NCBI RefSeq assembly: GCF_000025565.1
Contig: NC_014121.1
Coordinates: 2,976,001-3,040,000 of the forward strand
DNA from: Enterobacter cloacae subsp. cloacae ATCC 13047
Lineage (GTDB): Bacteria; Pseudomonadota; Gammaproteobacteria; Enterobacterales; Enterobacteriaceae
Reading direction: 5' to 3'
Length of the DNA: 64,000 bases
Made by a program: the position numbers and the translations under genes. Numbering within the stretch: position 1 is the first letter of the stretch; the number at the start of each line of letters is the position of its first letter. Under the pieces are notes generated by a model. It searched no databases and was not told the DNA's origin. It was given only the letters and a program-made list of their open reading frames with translations. Below are positions 20,128 through 29,831 of this stretch, one piece after another.

Positions 20128-20835
20128 TTAACGACGGTTGCCGAAAATACGCAGCAGCATCAGGAACAGGTTGATGAAGTCCAGATACAGCGTCAGGGCA
20201 CCCAGAATCGAGTATTTACGCAGGTTGGAACTGTCACGCACGTCAATCTGCTCACCGATGTTTTTCAGCTTCTGGGTGTCGTAGGCGGTTAAGCCAACGA
20301 AAATCACCACCCCGATATAGGTCACCGCCCACATCAGCGCGTCGCTCTTCAGCCACAGGTTCACCAGCGACGCCAGCACAATCCCGATCAGCCCCATGAA
20401 CAGCATGTTGCCAAGACCGCTGAGGTCACGTTTGGTGGTGTAACCGTACAGGCTCATCACACCAAACATCCCGCCGGTGACCACAAAGGTGCTGGCAATA
20501 GAGGAGTAGGTATAGACGATGAAAATGCTGGAAAGCGTCAGCCCCGTCAGTGCCGAATAGAGCATAAACAGGGTGGTCGCCATCCCGGCACTCAGCTTCT
20601 GTACCAGACCGGAGAGCACAAACACCAGTGCCAGTTGCGCAATGATCAGCCCAAAGAAGGTGATTTTGCTGGAAAAGATAAACATCATCAGTTCAGGGGT
20701 ATTGGCCGCATACCACGCGATAAATGCGGTAAGCAGTAAGCCTACCGTCATCCAGCCATAAACCTGAGCCATATACGTCTGCAGGCCACTACGGGTCTGC
20801 TGTACTATCGAATCGGAACGCGGAAATCGGTCCAT
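20128..20835 (-). CDS. ybhL: BAX-inhibitor-1-like membrane protein YbhL
   Basis: This 235-residue protein has seven hydrophobic segments and the Bax inhibitor-1 family end, TAYDTQKLKN followed by GALTLYLDFINLFLMLLRIFG. Its length and sequence match E. coli YbhL. The family includes calcium-leak channels, but the bacterial role is uncertain. The E. coli neighbour ybhM is absent here. It stands alone between ybhN and moaE. Confidence 0.94.
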   Translation of the reverse strand: MDRFPRSDSIVQQTRSGLQTYMAQVYGWMTVGLLLTAFIAWYAANTPELMMFIFSSKITFFGLIIAQLALVFVLSGLVQKLSAGMATTLFMLYSALTGLTLSSIFIVYTYSSIASTFVVTGGMFGVMSLYGYTTKRDLSGLGNMLFMGLIGIVLASLVNLWLKSDALMWAVTYIGVVIFVGLTAYDTQKLKNIGEQIDVRDSSNLRKYSILGALTLYLDFINLFLMLLRIFGNRR

Positions 20836-20893
20836 GATTCACTCCTGATTAAGTAGACACACACGTTAAGACTAACACATCCACATAAACCTG

Positions 20894-21346
20894 TTACCAA
20901 CGGCTGGCGGCCTGTTTGTCGCTGTCGCGCGATTCAACCCACCGCTCCCCCTCCGGCGTCGCTTCACGTTTCCAGAACGGGGCTTTGGTTTTCAGATAAT
21001 CCATGATGAACTCCCCGGCGGCAAACGCGCTGCCGCGATGGGCACTGGTCACCCCCACGAAAACGATCTCCTCGCCCGGCCACATCTCACCGATGCGGTG
21101 GATAACCGTCACACGCCCGAGCGGCCAGCGGCCTCGCGCCTCTTCGACTATCGCAGCCAGAGATTTCTCGGTCATGCCCGGATAGTGTTCCAGCGTAAGC
21201 GCTTTTACGCTGTCGCCAAGGTTATGGTTACGCACTTTACCGGTGAAGGTCACAACAGCACCGTCTTCATCGCGCTCTGCCAGCCAGTGATATTCCGTAC
21301 CGACATTAAAGCGCTCAGGGCTAACCAGAATTCGCGTATCAGCCAT
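20894..21346 (-). CDS. moaE: Molybdopterin synthase large subunit
   Basis: This 150-residue catalytic subunit of molybdopterin synthase converts cyclic pyranopterin monophosphate to molybdopterin with sulfur from the MoaD thiocarboxylate. Recognisable parts are VTFTGKVRNHNLGDSV, LEHYPGMTEKSL, VTSAHRGSAF and the conserved Lys in KTKAPFWKRE. It starts 1 base after the moaD stop and ends the moaABCDE operon. Confidence 0.96.
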   Translation of the reverse strand: MADTRILVSPERFNVGTEYHWLAERDEDGAVVTFTGKVRNHNLGDSVKALTLEHYPGMTEKSLAAIVEEARGRWPLGRVTVIHRIGEMWPGEEIVFVGVTSAHRGSAFAAGEFIMDYLKTKAPFWKREATPEGERWVESRDSDKQAASRW

Positions 21347-21347
21347 C

Positions 21348-21593
21348 TTAACCCCCCGTCACCGGTGGGAAGAAGGCCACTTCATCACCTGCCGCCAGCG
21401 GATGGGTAAACTCCACCAGCGTCTGGTTGACGGCGGCCAGCAGCTTCCCTTCATCCAGCGCCAGCGCCCAACGGTCGCTTTGCGCCGCCAGATGCGCACG
21501 CAGTGCGGCAACGTCTTTAAACGTCGCTTCCAGCGTCAGGCTGTCGGTATTCACCAGTTCACGCACCTGGGCAAAAAAGAGCACCTTAATCAT
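21348..21593 (-). CDS. moaD: Molybdopterin synthase sulfur-carrier subunit
   Basis: This 81-residue ubiquitin-fold protein ends in the essential Gly-Gly (FFPPVTGG) that becomes a thiocarboxylate. The start at ATG 21593 gives the family N-terminus [13 protein letters not shown] and overlaps the moaC stop by 8 bases. A longer in-frame start inside moaC is rejected. It forms the heterotetramer with MoaE. Confidence 0.96.
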   Translation of the reverse strand: MIKVLFFAQVRELVNTDSLTLEATFKDVAALRAHLAAQSDRWALALDEGKLLAAVNQTLVEFTHPLAAGDEVAFFPPVTGG

Positions 21594-22071
21594 GGCTGTC
21601 CACCTTAAAATCACCGGATTTGCCGCCGCTTTTCGCCAGCAGACGAACCGGGCCAATCACCATATCTTTCTGCACCGCTTTGCACATATCGTAGATAGTC
21701 AGCGCGGCAACGGACGCCGCCGTCAGCGCTTCCATCTCCACGCCCGTTTTACCGGTTAAACGACACAGCGATTCGATGCGCACGCGGTTGTGCTCTGGCT
21801 GGGCCTGAAGATTGACCTCCACCTTGCTGAGCATCAGCGGGTGGCAGAGCGGAATTAAGTCCCAGGTGCGTTTCGCCGCCTGGATCCCGGCGATGCGGGC
21901 AGTGGCAAAGACATCACCCTTATGGTGGCTACCGTCGATAATCATCGCCAGGGTGTCTGGCAGCATGGTAACGAACGCTTCGGCACGCGCCTCGCGGACC
22001 GTTTCGGCCTTGGCAGAAACGTCCACCATATGCGCTTCGCCAGCGGCGTTAATGTGGGTCAGTTGCGACAT
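21586..22071 (-). CDS. moaC: Cyclic pyranopterin monophosphate synthase
   Basis: This 161-residue enzyme acts in the second half of step one of molybdenum cofactor synthesis, rearranging the MoaA product to cyclic pyranopterin monophosphate. Conserved pieces include [32 protein letters not shown] (active-site region) and [25 protein letters not shown]. It lies 3 bases after moaB. Confidence 0.97.
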   Translation of the reverse strand: MSQLTHINAAGEAHMVDVSAKAETVREARAEAFVTMLPDTLAMIIDGSHHKGDVFATARIAGIQAAKRTWDLIPLCHPLMLSKVEVNLQAQPEHNRVRIESLCRLTGKTGVEMEALTAASVAALTIYDMCKAVQKDMVIGPVRLLAKSGGKSGDFKVDSHD

Positions 22072-22074
22072 AGC

Positions 22075-22587
22075 TTATTTCTTTAAATGGGGATGAAAAT
22101 TACACGGACGGGTACGGGCATCCAGCTGCGGGGCGATAATGTTGTCCCACGCGGTGCGGCAGGCTTTGGTCGAGCCCGGCATGGCGAATATCAGGGTGTT
22201 GTTCGCCATGCCCGCCACCGCACGTGACTGCAGCGTCGAGGTACCAATCTCTTCAAACGACAGCATGCGGAACACTTCGCCGAAGCCTTCTACCTCGCGG
22301 TCAAACAGCGGGATAAGCGCCTCTGGCGCCTGGTCGCCTGCGGTAAAACCGGTGCCGCCGGTGATCAACACCACCTGCACTTCATCGCTGGCAATCCACT
22401 GGGAGACCTGCGCGCGTATGGCATAGCGGTTCTCTTTGACGATCGCTTTATCGACGATCTTATGCCCGGCGTCATGGGCGGCTTCGCGCAGCCAGTGGCC
22501 GGAGGTGTCATCCTCTTCGCCACGACGGTCGGAAACGGTAAGGATGGCAATACGTGTCGGGATAAATTCCGCGCTGACCTGACTCAT
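22075..22587 (-). CDS. moaB: Molybdenum cofactor biosynthesis protein MoaB
   Basis: This 170-residue protein of the MogA/MoaB family has the molybdopterin-binding motif TGGTGFTAGDQAPEAL and FAMPGSTKACRTAW. In enterics it is co-transcribed with moaA but is not essential for cofactor synthesis; MogA is the main adenylyltransferase. It follows moaA after a 24-base gap. Confidence 0.96.
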   Translation of the reverse strand: MSQVSAEFIPTRIAILTVSDRRGEEDDTSGHWLREAAHDAGHKIVDKAIVKENRYAIRAQVSQWIASDEVQVVLITGGTGFTAGDQAPEALIPLFDREVEGFGEVFRMLSFEEIGTSTLQSRAVAGMANNTLIFAMPGSTKACRTAWDNIIAPQLDARTRPCNFHPHLKK

Positions 22588-22611
22588 CTTCTGGTTCCTT
22601 CTTAAGCCTGA

Positions 22612-23601
22612 TTACCCGCCAATGTATGACAGGTTCTGAGTAATGCCGGTGTTGCCCTGATGCAGGAAGTGGGTCTGTTTTTTATGCGTCAGCGCCTCAG
22701 AAATACGCGCTTCCAGCGCGGTCTGTTGCGCATCGTCTTCCAGCAGATCGCGAAGGTTAACGCCGCCATCCCCGAACAGACAGAGATGCAGTTTGCCCAC
22801 CGAGGAGACGCGCAGGCGGTTACAGCTGGCGCAGAAATCTTTCTCGTAAGGCATGATAAGCCCAATCTCCCCTTCGTAATCCGGGTGACAAAAGACCTGC
22901 GCCGGGCCGTCGCTGCGCTGGCGGATCTGGTGGATCCAGCCGCGTTTAAGCAGCTCATCGCGCAACACCATGCCGGAGATGTGATGGCGGCGGAACAGCT
23001 CGCTGCCCTCGCCCGTCTCCATGAGTTCAATAAACCGCAGTTGAATGGGGCGGGATTTGATCCACGCCAGGAAGGTATCCAGCTGATGATGGTTTACATC
23101 ACGCATCAGCACGGTGTTGACTTTGACCTTATCGAACCCGGCGGTAAACGCAGCATCAATACCGTCCATCACCTGCTGGAATTTATCCTGGCCGGTAATG
23201 GCATGAAACTGACGGGCATCCAGGCTGTCCACGCTGACGTTAATGGCCGTTAAGCCCGCATCACGCCAGGTTGCGACATCGCGCGCCATGCGGTAGCCAT
23301 TGGTGGTCACCGCAATCTGACGGATGCGTTCGTTTTCACGCACGGCGGCAATAATGTCGGGGAAGTCACGGCGCAGCGAAGGTTCTCCGCCGGTCAGACG
23401 CACTTTTTCCGTGCCGAGTGCCGAGAACGCGCGCGTAACGCGGCGAACTTCATCCACGGAGAGAAAGCCGTTATTGGTGACGCTGCCCGGTTTGTAGCCG
23501 TCGGGCAGACAGTAGGTGCAACGGAAGTTGCACACATCGGTAATCGACAGACGTAAGTAGTAAAACTTACGCGCGAAAGCATCAGTAAGTTGTGAAGCCA
23601 T
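22612..23601 (-). CDS. moaA: GTP 3',8-cyclase MoaA
   Basis: This 329-residue radical SAM enzyme carries out the first committed step of molybdenum cofactor synthesis from GTP. Cys24, Cys28 and Cys31 ([11 protein letters not shown]) hold the SAM cluster. A second cluster is held by the [10 protein letters not shown] and LHLCLFG cysteines near the C-terminus, and the chain ends in the conserved Gly-Gly. The start at 23601 gives MASQLTDAF; an upstream in-frame start lies in the riboswitch leader. It heads the moaABCDE operon. Confidence 0.97.
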   Translation of the reverse strand: MASQLTDAFARKFYYLRLSITDVCNFRCTYCLPDGYKPGSVTNNGFLSVDEVRRVTRAFSALGTEKVRLTGGEPSLRRDFPDIIAAVRENERIRQIAVTTNGYRMARDVATWRDAGLTAINVSVDSLDARQFHAITGQDKFQQVMDGIDAAFTAGFDKVKVNTVLMRDVNHHQLDTFLAWIKSRPIQLRFIELMETGEGSELFRRHHISGMVLRDELLKRGWIHQIRQRSDGPAQVFCHPDYEGEIGLIMPYEKDFCASCNRLRVSSVGKLHLCLFGDGGVNLRDLLEDDAQQTALEARISEALTHKKQTHFLHQGNTGITQNLSYIGG

Positions 23602-23639
23602 GTACACCTTTCCAGATACGGGAGGCACAGTCATTTCTT

Positions 23640-23712
23640 TCTGTACCCTGGTGGCATAGTTGCCACGGCCAGGGCGCCATATCTTTCGACACAGGCACCA
23701 GGGCTAGAGTGT
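23640..23712 (-). ncRNA. Moco (molybdenum cofactor) RNA motif in the moaA leader
   Basis: The minus-strand leader reads CTCTAGCCCTGGTGCC, then GGCGCCCTGGCCGTGGC and ATGCCACCAGGG. This matches the conserved stems of the E. coli moaA leader. The motif controls moa expression in response to cofactor level. It lies between the ModE site and the moaA start. Confidence 0.85.
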
Positions 23713-23784
23713 ATGTTTTCAAATTTGAAAACGTGGTTATGGCGATAGTAGCGCGTAAATCACCCTTTCGCCATTACCGCTTAA

Positions 23785-23808
23785 CGCTATATAAACATGT
23801 ATATAGCG
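23785..23808. promoter_or_regulatory. ModE box upstream of moaA
   Basis: CGCTATAT, an 8-base spacer and ATATAGCG form a perfect palindrome, matching the ModE consensus layout (CGTTATAT-N8-ATATAACG at 46368-46391 upstream of modA). ModE-molybdate activates moa in E. coli. The gap 23713-23949 otherwise holds the moaA and ybhK promoters. Confidence 0.75.
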
Positions 23809-23949
23809 ACCTGATCGTGCATTTTCGTTACAGAATACGCCAAAACAGCAGATTCGCATTGATATACGTCATTTTGCCCTGGCTGAGGCATCGTCTTTTA
23901 GGGGTAGTTAGGTTACTGTTACGCAGATCGAACGTGATAAGGAATAAGT

Positions 23950-24858
23950 ATGCGCAATCGCACTTTTGCGGATCTTGACCGGGTGGTGGCACTGGGTGGA
24001 GGCCATGGTCTGGGCCGGGTGATGTCCTCTTTGTCATCCCTTGGCTCAAGACTGACAGGGATAGTAACAACAACGGATAACGGCGGATCGACGGGGCGGA
24101 TCCGACGCGCAGAAGGCGGCATTGCCTGGGGCGATATGCGTAATTGCCTGAATCAGTTAATTACCGAACCGAGCGTCGCCTCGGCGATGTTTGAGTACCG
24201 TTTTGGCGGTAACGGGGAGCTTTCCGGGCATAACCTTGGAAATTTGATGCTTAAAGCGCTGGATCACCTGAGCGTGCGCCCGCTGGAAGCGATCAATCTC
24301 ATCCGCAATCTGCTCAAAGTGGATGCGTTCCTGATCCCGATGTCTGAACAACCGGTCGATTTGATGGCCATCGACGTAGAAGGTCATGAAGTGTACGGCG
24401 AAGTGAATATTGATCAGCTTACGCTGCCGCCGAAAGAGCTGATGACTTACCCGGCCGTTCCCGCCACGCGCGAAGCGGTTGAGGCCATCGCCGAGGCGGA
24501 TTTGATCCTGATTGGCCCGGGCAGTTTTTACACCAGCCTGATGCCGATTTTACTGGTGAAAGAGCTGGCGCAGGCCCTGCGCAGAACGCCCGCCCCGATG
24601 GTGTACATCGGTAATTTAGGCCGCGAATTGAGTCCGGCAGCGGCCAGCCTGTCGCTGGCGGATAAACTGGAGCTGATGGAGCAGTACGTCGGTAAAAAAA
24701 TCATCGACGGTGTTGTGGTCGGGCCGAAAGTGGATGTAACGGGCATTGGCGATCGCGTGGTGGTGCAGGAGCCGCTGGAGGCCAGCGATATCAAATACCG
24801 TCATGACCGTCACTTGTTGCGTGACGCGCTGGAGAAGGCGATTCAGGAGTTGGGTTAG
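23950..24858 (+). CDS. ybhK: YvcK/CofD-like gluconeogenesis-factor family protein
   Basis: This 302-residue protein matches E. coli YbhK. The N-terminal nucleotide-binding motif is [13 protein letters not shown], followed by [22 protein letters not shown] and [15 protein letters not shown]. Relatives in Bacillus (YvcK) bind UDP-sugars and affect cell shape and carbon use; CofD relatives are phosphotransferases. The enteric role is not settled. It is a single gene divergent from moaA and convergent with uvrB. Confidence 0.93.
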   Translation: MRNRTFADLDRVVALGGGHGLGRVMSSLSSLGSRLTGIVTTTDNGGSTGRIRRAEGGIAWGDMRNCLNQLITEPSVASAMFEYRFGGNGELSGHNLGNLMLKALDHLSVRPLEAINLIRNLLKVDAFLIPMSEQPVDLMAIDVEGHEVYGEVNIDQLTLPPKELMTYPAVPATREAVEAIAEADLILIGPGSFYTSLMPILLVKELAQALRRTPAPMVYIGNLGRELSPAAASLSLADKLELMEQYVGKKIIDGVVVGPKVDVTGIGDRVVVQEPLEASDIKYRHDRHLLRDALEKAIQELG

Positions 24859-24874
24859 GCTCGTTTTGTGCGGC

Positions 24875-24919
24875 CTGATGCCCTCACCCTGGCCCTCTCC
24901 CACAGGGAGAGGGCGAAAA
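24875..24919. repeat. Palindromic repeat between ybhK and uvrB (copy 2)
   Basis: It shares the core CCCTCACCCTGGCCCTCTCC and GGGAGAGGG arm with copy 1 but lacks the right outer GGGTGAGGG arm. It lies between convergent genes. Confidence 0.75.
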
Positions 24920-24929
24920 CACGCTGCTT

Positions 24930-26945
24930 TTAAGATGCGGCGATGAAAAGATCCCGCAGCTGATGCAGCTGGTCGCGAATTTGCGCTGCCTCTTCGAACT
25001 CCAGGTTCTGGGCGTGCTGCATCATCTGCGCTTCCAGCTCGTGGATTTTCTGCTGCAGCGCTTTCGGCGTCAGCGCGACGGTATCTTCCTCCACCACGGA
25101 ACGCGCCTTGCCGCGTCCTTTCGCTTTGGTCTTCGCGATGTTCTGACCCAGCGCCAGAATATCCACCACCTTCTTGTTCAGACCCTGCGGCGTAATGCCA
25201 TGCTCTTCGTTGTAGCGCTGCTGTTTCTCGCGACGGCGTTCCGTTTCGCCAATCGCTTTCGCCATCGACGGGGTGATTTTATCGCCGTAGAGAATCGCTT
25301 TACCGTTGACGTTACGCGCGGCGCGGCCAATGGTCTGGATCAGCGAGCGCTCTGAACGCAGGAAGCCCTCTTTGTCAGCATCGAGGATTGCCACCAGCGA
25401 GACTTCCGGCATATCCAGACCCTCTCGCAACAGGTTGATCCCCACCAGCACGTCAAACTCGCCCAGACGCAGGTCGCGGATAATTTCCATACGCTCCACG
25501 GTATCGATATCCGAGTGCAGATAACGCACCTTCTCGCCGTGTTCTTCCAGATATTCGGTCAGGTCTTCCGCCATACGTTTGGTCAACGTGGTGACCAGCA
25601 CGCGCTCGTTGATTGCCGAACGGGCGCGGATCTCGGAGAGCAGATCGTCCACCTGCGTCGCAACCGGACGGACTTCGATCACCGGATCCAGCAGCCCTGT
25701 CGGACGAACCACCTGGTCAACCACCTCATCGCCCGATTTCTCCAGCTCGTAGTTGCCCGGCGTCGCCGAAACGTAAATGGTTTGCGGTGCCAGCGCTTCA
25801 AACTCTTCAAACTTCATCGGACGGTTGTCCAGCGCCGACGGCAGACGGAAGCCGTACTCAACCAGCGTCTCTTTACGCGCGCGGTCACCGCGATACATCC
25901 CGCCGATCTGCGGGATCGTGACGTGGGATTCGTCGATCACCAGTAACCCGTCCGCCGGAAGGTAGTCAAACAACGTCGGCGGCGGCTCGCCCGGCCCACG
26001 ACCGGAGAGGAAACGGGAGTAGTTTTCGATGCCGGAGCAGTAGCCCAGCTCGTTCATCATCTCCAGATCGAACTGGGTACGCTGGCTCAGGCGTTGCTCT
26101 TCCAGCAGTTTATTGTTCGCCAGCAGCACCTTACGGCGTTCCGCCAGCTCCTCTTTGATCTCTTCCATCGCCTGCACAATACGCTCGCGTGGCGTTACGT
26201 AGTGCGTTTTCGGGTAGATGGTGTAACGCTGAATAACGGACTCGACGTGGCCGGTGAGCGGGTCGAACAGCGACAGGCGTTCCACCTCTTCGTCAAACAG
26301 CTCAACGCGCAGGGCAATGTCGTCCGATTCCGCCGGGAAGATGTCGATAACCTCGCCGCGCACGCGGAACGTACCGCGCTGGAACGCCTGGTCGTTACGG
26401 GTGTACTGCAGCTCCGCCAGTCGGCGCAAAATCGCGCGCTGATCGATGATCATCCCCTGCGTCAGGTGCAGCATCATCTTGAGGTAGAGATCCGGGTCGC
26501 CCAGACCGTAGATGGCAGACACCGATGCGACCACCACCACATCACGACGCTCCAGCAGCGCCTTCGTCGCCGAGAGACGCATCTGCTCAATGTGTTCGTT
26601 CACCGAGGCATCTTTCTCGATGAAAGTGTCAGAGCTCGGCACATAGGCTTCTGGCTGGTAGTAATCGTAATACGAGACGAAATACTCCACGGCATTCTCC
26701 GGGAAGAACTCTTTCATCTCGCCATACAGCTGCGCCGCCAGCGTTTTGTTGGGCGCCAGCACCATGGTGGGGCGTTGCAGATCCGCAATGACGTTGGCGA
26801 TGGTGAAGGTTTTACCCGAACCGGTCACCCCCAGCAGCGTCTGGTGTGCCAGCCCATCTTCCAGCCCCTCTTCAAGACGACGGATCGCCTCAGGCTGGTC
26901 GCCAGAAGGACGGAAAGCAGAATTCAGTTTGAACGGTTTACTCAT
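24930..26945 (-). CDS. uvrB: Excinuclease ABC subunit B
   Basis: This 671-residue DNA-damage recognition helicase of nucleotide excision repair has Walker A GVTGSGKT (about residues 39-46), the beta-hairpin region [29 protein letters not shown] (DEXH box) and [12 protein letters not shown]. The C-terminal UVR domain ([18 protein letters not shown]) binds UvrC. The start at 26945 gives [11 protein letters not shown]; an in-frame start 3 codons earlier is less likely. A LexA-like site lies upstream. Confidence 0.98.
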   Translation of the reverse strand: MSKPFKLNSAFRPSGDQPEAIRRLEEGLEDGLAHQTLLGVTGSGKTFTIANVIADLQRPTMVLAPNKTLAAQLYGEMKEFFPENAVEYFVSYYDYYQPEAYVPSSDTFIEKDASVNEHIEQMRLSATKALLERRDVVVVASVSAIYGLGDPDLYLKMMLHLTQGMIIDQRAILRRLAELQYTRNDQAFQRGTFRVRGEVIDIFPAESDDIALRVELFDEEVERLSLFDPLTGHVESVIQRYTIYPKTHYVTPRERIVQAMEEIKEELAERRKVLLANNKLLEEQRLSQRTQFDLEMMNELGYCSGIENYSRFLSGRGPGEPPPTLFDYLPADGLLVIDESHVTIPQIGGMYRGDRARKETLVEYGFRLPSALDNRPMKFEEFEALAPQTIYVSATPGNYELEKSGDEVVDQVVRPTGLLDPVIEVRPVATQVDDLLSEIRARSAINERVLVTTLTKRMAEDLTEYLEEHGEKVRYLHSDIDTVERMEIIRDLRLGEFDVLVGINLLREGLDMPEVSLVAILDADKEGFLRSERSLIQTIGRAARNVNGKAILYGDKITPSMAKAIGETERRREKQQRYNEEHGITPQGLNKKVVDILALGQNIAKTKAKGRGKARSVVEEDTVALTPKALQQKIHELEAQMMQHAQNLEFEEAAQIRDQLHQLRDLFIAAS

Positions 26946-27020
26946 GGGCGACAACCTGGTGATGTAAAAAGCGGCAGGTGAGTAATTTTACTCGTTGTGG
27001 CCAGGAATGCCAGTAAAAAA

Positions 27021-27040
27021 CACTGGATGTAAAACCAGTA
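27021..27040 (-). promoter_or_regulatory. LexA-like (SOS) box upstream of uvrB
   Basis: On the minus strand it reads TACTGGTTTTACATCCAGTG, i.e. CTGG-N8-CCAG. It aligns with the E. coli uvrB SOS box (CTGT-N8-CCAG) but both half-sites deviate from CTGT/ACAG. Its position, 76 bases upstream of uvrB, fits. Confidence 0.6.
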
Positions 27041-27696
27041 GCGTGTCACGATATTTAGCATAGCACCCGAAGGATTAGCGTATTCCCGGTCAAAATTTCG
27101 ACTGAGACGACATAAAACACCAGCCCTACCCGGTTATCCCCAGAACATTTTCATTTTTAACATTTGTCAAGCCAGGTAATGGTAGTTTTATGGTAACCGG
27201 TGACACTTTTATGACGGCAATTGATTTTATCTAACCAGTTAAATCTTAAAGGATATTTTCCAGAGCCGCGTTTCGCGTCAATTTGGGCGTAACCCGCGTC
27301 TTCTCTCGCTTATCGCGTGTTTTCTAACTCTAATGCACATGGTTATCCACAGGAATAGTGGATAACTGCGTCCAGCCCATACAGACTGCCGCTCAGCAAA
27401 TTCCCGGTTTTTCCCACGAGGCGGTGACAAAAAATTTTTATCGCTAATTTTTGCCAATCAACCGTTGCGTTATTCATAACCAATCAATGAGATCTTGCTC
27501 ACAATTCAGCCATTTCAGTCCCTGCACCACCGCTAACAGTTCTGGCACTGAGACAGTGCAATCCGCTTATCGATCGGTCGTTTTGCGACGGCATTATCCT
27601 AAAAAAGCCTCTTTTTTAATCAGTTCAACGGTTCTGGCAGGAGATTTGCAGATTCATTAACGAGCCTCACCCACATACATTTTTAAGGAGAGAAAG
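27041..27696. other. Long intergenic region with DnaA-box-like motifs
   Basis: No convincing gene was found in these 656 bases between uvrB and the ABC ATPase gene, which point away from each other. It holds TTATCCACA at 27343-27351, an exact DnaA box. An inverted near-match (TTATCCACT) lies at about 27357-27366, and TTATCCCCA at 27134-27142. A short AAAAAAG/CTTTTTT hairpin lies near 27599-27619. It should contain promoters for both flanking genes. DnaA boxes upstream of uvrB are also described in E. coli. Confidence 0.6.
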
Positions 27697-28419
27697 ATGT
27701 TGAGTCTGCGTGCAGTCAATCAGTTTTACGGAAACCAACATACGCTATGGAATGTCGATTTGGATTTACCGCAGGGCTTATGCACAGGGGTGATTGGCCT
27801 GCCCGGCATGGGAAAAACCACCCTCATCAACTGCATCACCGGCGCGTTACCGGTGCAGAGCGGAACCATCGTCTGGCACGAAGCCGGTGCCCCGCCCTGT
27901 GATTTACTGCGTCAGGCACCGGATCAACGCGCGCTGCCGGGGATTGGCTACGTGCCACAGGACCGACGGATTTTTTCGCAACTGACTATTGAGGAAAACT
28001 TGCACATCGCCATGCGGGCGACAGGGGCAACGGACACGCGTGCAAAAAGCGATGTCTATGACCTGTTCCCGCAGCTATGGGCGCTGCGACAGATTCGGGC
28101 GAACGGGCTCTCCCCGGACGATCAGTATCAGCTGGCGCTGGCTAACGCGCTGGTCAACCGACCGCGGGTATTGATTCTGGATGAGCCGCTGCAGGGCGCA
28201 GGGTACAGCTTTGCTCAGAAGCTGGGCCATCTGCTGGCGAGGCTTAATCGTGAGCTGGGGATGACGGTGTTACTAGCCGAGCAGCAGCTGTCGTTTATCC
28301 GCCGGGTAGTGGATCGCTTCTGTATGCTGTATCGCGGGCGTAACGTGGCCCAGGGCCACGTTACCGAGCTGGATGACGAGCTTATTGCCCACTGGATGTC
28401 GCGGGAAGCAAGGCACTGA
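27697..28419 (+). CDS. Orphan UrtE/LivF-like ABC transporter ATPase
   Basis: This 240-residue protein starts at ATG 27697 behind AAGGAGAG. It resembles UrtE, the urea-transporter ATPase (NQFYGNQHTLWNVDLDLP and GIGYVPQDRRIFSQLTIEENL). Walker A is GLPGMGKTT, the Q-loop VPQDRR and Walker B LILDEPLQG. The ABC signature LSGGQ is replaced by LSPDDQ, and the H-loop position reads LAEQQ. No permease or binding protein lies nearby, and E. coli lacks a gene here. It may serve a distant transporter, or be a diverged paralogue with a regulatory or reduced ATPase role. Its last 38 bases overlap the 3' end of bioD. Confidence 0.75.
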   Translation: MLSLRAVNQFYGNQHTLWNVDLDLPQGLCTGVIGLPGMGKTTLINCITGALPVQSGTIVWHEAGAPPCDLLRQAPDQRALPGIGYVPQDRRIFSQLTIEENLHIAMRATGATDTRAKSDVYDLFPQLWALRQIRANGLSPDDQYQLALANALVNRPRVLILDEPLQGAGYSFAQKLGHLLARLNRELGMTVLLAEQQLSFIRRVVDRFCMLYRGRNVAQGHVTELDDELIAHWMSREARH

Positions 28420-29083
28420 GGTCGAGGTAATGTCCGGTGTCGGCGTGCTCAGCACCGTCCGCAAGCCATGGGATCTCCCCAAGGAACGGCGCGGGAAGCA
28501 CTCGCCTGAGCGTGGCCAGATACTCCTGGTGACGCTTACCGGGTGCGACCACGTCGTTGGCTATCCAGCCCGCCAGACGCAGCCCGGCCTGCTGAACGGC
28601 CTGTGCCGTTAACATGGCGTGGTTGATACAGCCGAGCTTCACCCCGACCACGAGGATCACCGGAAGCTGCTCGCGCTGGACCCAGTCCGCAAACGTCAGT
28701 TCGTCCGACAGCGGCGTAAACCAGCCCCCTGCGCCTTCCACCAGTACCCAGTCAGCCTGGCGTTCCAGTGCGCGCAGGCCGTCCGAGAGCACGGAAAATG
28801 CGATGGGGCGGCCTTCGTCGGCGCTGATAATGTGCGGCGACGTCGGCTCGGCAAAGGTATAAGGATTCACCGCCGCATAGTCCAGCGGCAGCGTGCTGTT
28901 ACGCTGCAGCGCCAGCGCGTCGGTGTTGCGTAACCCCTGTGCCGTCATCTCACTTCCGGAGGCGACGGGCTTGTACCCGGCGGTGGTTTTGCCCTGCAGA
29001 CGAGCCGCCTGCAACAGTGCGGAACTGACCACCGTTTTACCCACTTCGGTATCCGTTCCAGTGACAAAATAACGTTCAGTCAC
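28382..29083 (-). CDS. bioD: Dethiobiotin synthetase
   Basis: This 233-residue ATP-dependent enzyme makes dethiobiotin from diaminopelargonate and CO2. The P-loop is GTDTEVGKT (near residues 9-17), with [20 protein letters not shown] and [17 protein letters not shown] 29083 is preferred: it gives the E. coli-like N-terminus before ERYFVTG and overlaps the bioC stop by 8 bases. An ATG five codons earlier is possible. The C-terminus has a few extra residues (PATSSGQ) because the gene runs 38 bases into the convergent ATPase gene. Confidence 0.95.
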   Translation of the reverse strand: MTERYFVTGTDTEVGKTVVSSALLQAARLQGKTTAGYKPVASGSEMTAQGLRNTDALALQRNSTLPLDYAAVNPYTFAEPTSPHIISADEGRPIAFSVLSDGLRALERQADWVLVEGAGGWFTPLSDELTFADWVQREQLPVILVVGVKLGCINHAMLTAQAVQQAGLRLAGWIANDVVAPGKRHQEYLATLRRVLPAPFLGEIPWLADGAEHADTGHYLDLSALLPATSSGQ

Positions 29084-29831
29084 GTTCGATAATCCCATGA
29101 AAGAGTTGATAAGAGAGCGGGAAAGTGCCCCGCCGCTGCGGCCAGGCCAGCTCCAGGCGCTGCAACTGCCCGCGCGTGAGCGGTTTTCTCTCGCGCCCGG
29201 CATGCAGATGCGTAGCGCCAATGCCCTTCAGCGAGCGCATGGCGCTGAACGCATCGCTAAAGTTCAGCGTGATGGTCTGCACCTGGCTGCGAAAGCGCCA
29301 GCCCGTCAGCGCGTCCGTCACCTGGTCATACGCTAAAAAGCGGTTGGCGTGCGGCTGTTCGTCTACCGCTTTCCATGCCTGATTCAGCTCGGGCAGCGAG
29401 CTTTCCAGCAGGGTGGTAAAGGCCACCTTTCCGCCCGGACGCGCCACGCGATACAGCTCGTTTAACGCCTGCGAAAGGCTACTGCACCACTGTACCGCCA
29501 GGTGACTCCACACCAGATCGAACTGCGCATCCGGCAGCGGAAGCGACTCAATATCGCCAGTCAGATAGCGGTCAGCCGCCTGTTGCTGTCGCGCCTCGTC
29601 CAGCATCTGCTCAGAGAGATCGAGTGCGGTGACGTGGCTTCCGGCGTCGCGCCAGTAGCGGCTGTTGCCGCCGGGGCCGCATCCGGCATCCAGTACGTAC
29701 GGGAAACGACGCGCACCGAGTAGCTCAAGCAGCCCCTGAGCGCTCTGACGCTGAAGCTCATCATGCTGAGAATAACTGCGTGCAGCACGGCCAAACGCCG
29801 CCGCAATGGCCTGTTTATTGACTGGCGACAT
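29076..29831 (-). CDS. bioC: Malonyl-ACP O-methyltransferase BioC
   Basis: This 251-residue SAM-dependent methyltransferase disguises malonyl-ACP so that fatty-acid enzymes can build the pimeloyl chain of biotin. The SAM motif is [14 protein letters not shown], and [24 protein letters not shown] follows. The start at 29831 gives [17 protein letters not shown] as in the family and overlaps the bioF end by 17 bases. Confidence 0.95.
   Translation of the reverse strand: MSPVNKQAIAAAFGRAARSYSQHDELQRQSAQGLLELLGARRFPYVLDAGCGPGGNSRYWRDAGSHVTALDLSEQMLDEARQQQAADRYLTGDIESLPLPDAQFDLVWSHLAVQWCSSLSQALNELYRVARPGGKVAFTTLLESSLPELNQAWKAVDEQPHANRFLAYDQVTDALTGWRFRSQVQTITLNFSDAFSAMRSLKGIGATHLHAGRERKPLTRGQLQRLELAWPQRRGTFPLSYQLFHGIIERD

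Noticed and set aside
23592..23978. Plus-strand open frame across the moaA leader
   Set aside because: It is antisense to the moco RNA motif and the moaA start, and has no domain.
27343..27366. DnaA boxes as a replication origin
   Set aside because: Only a few boxes, no AT-rich unwinding region, and the site is inside the conserved uvrB region far from oriC-associated genes.
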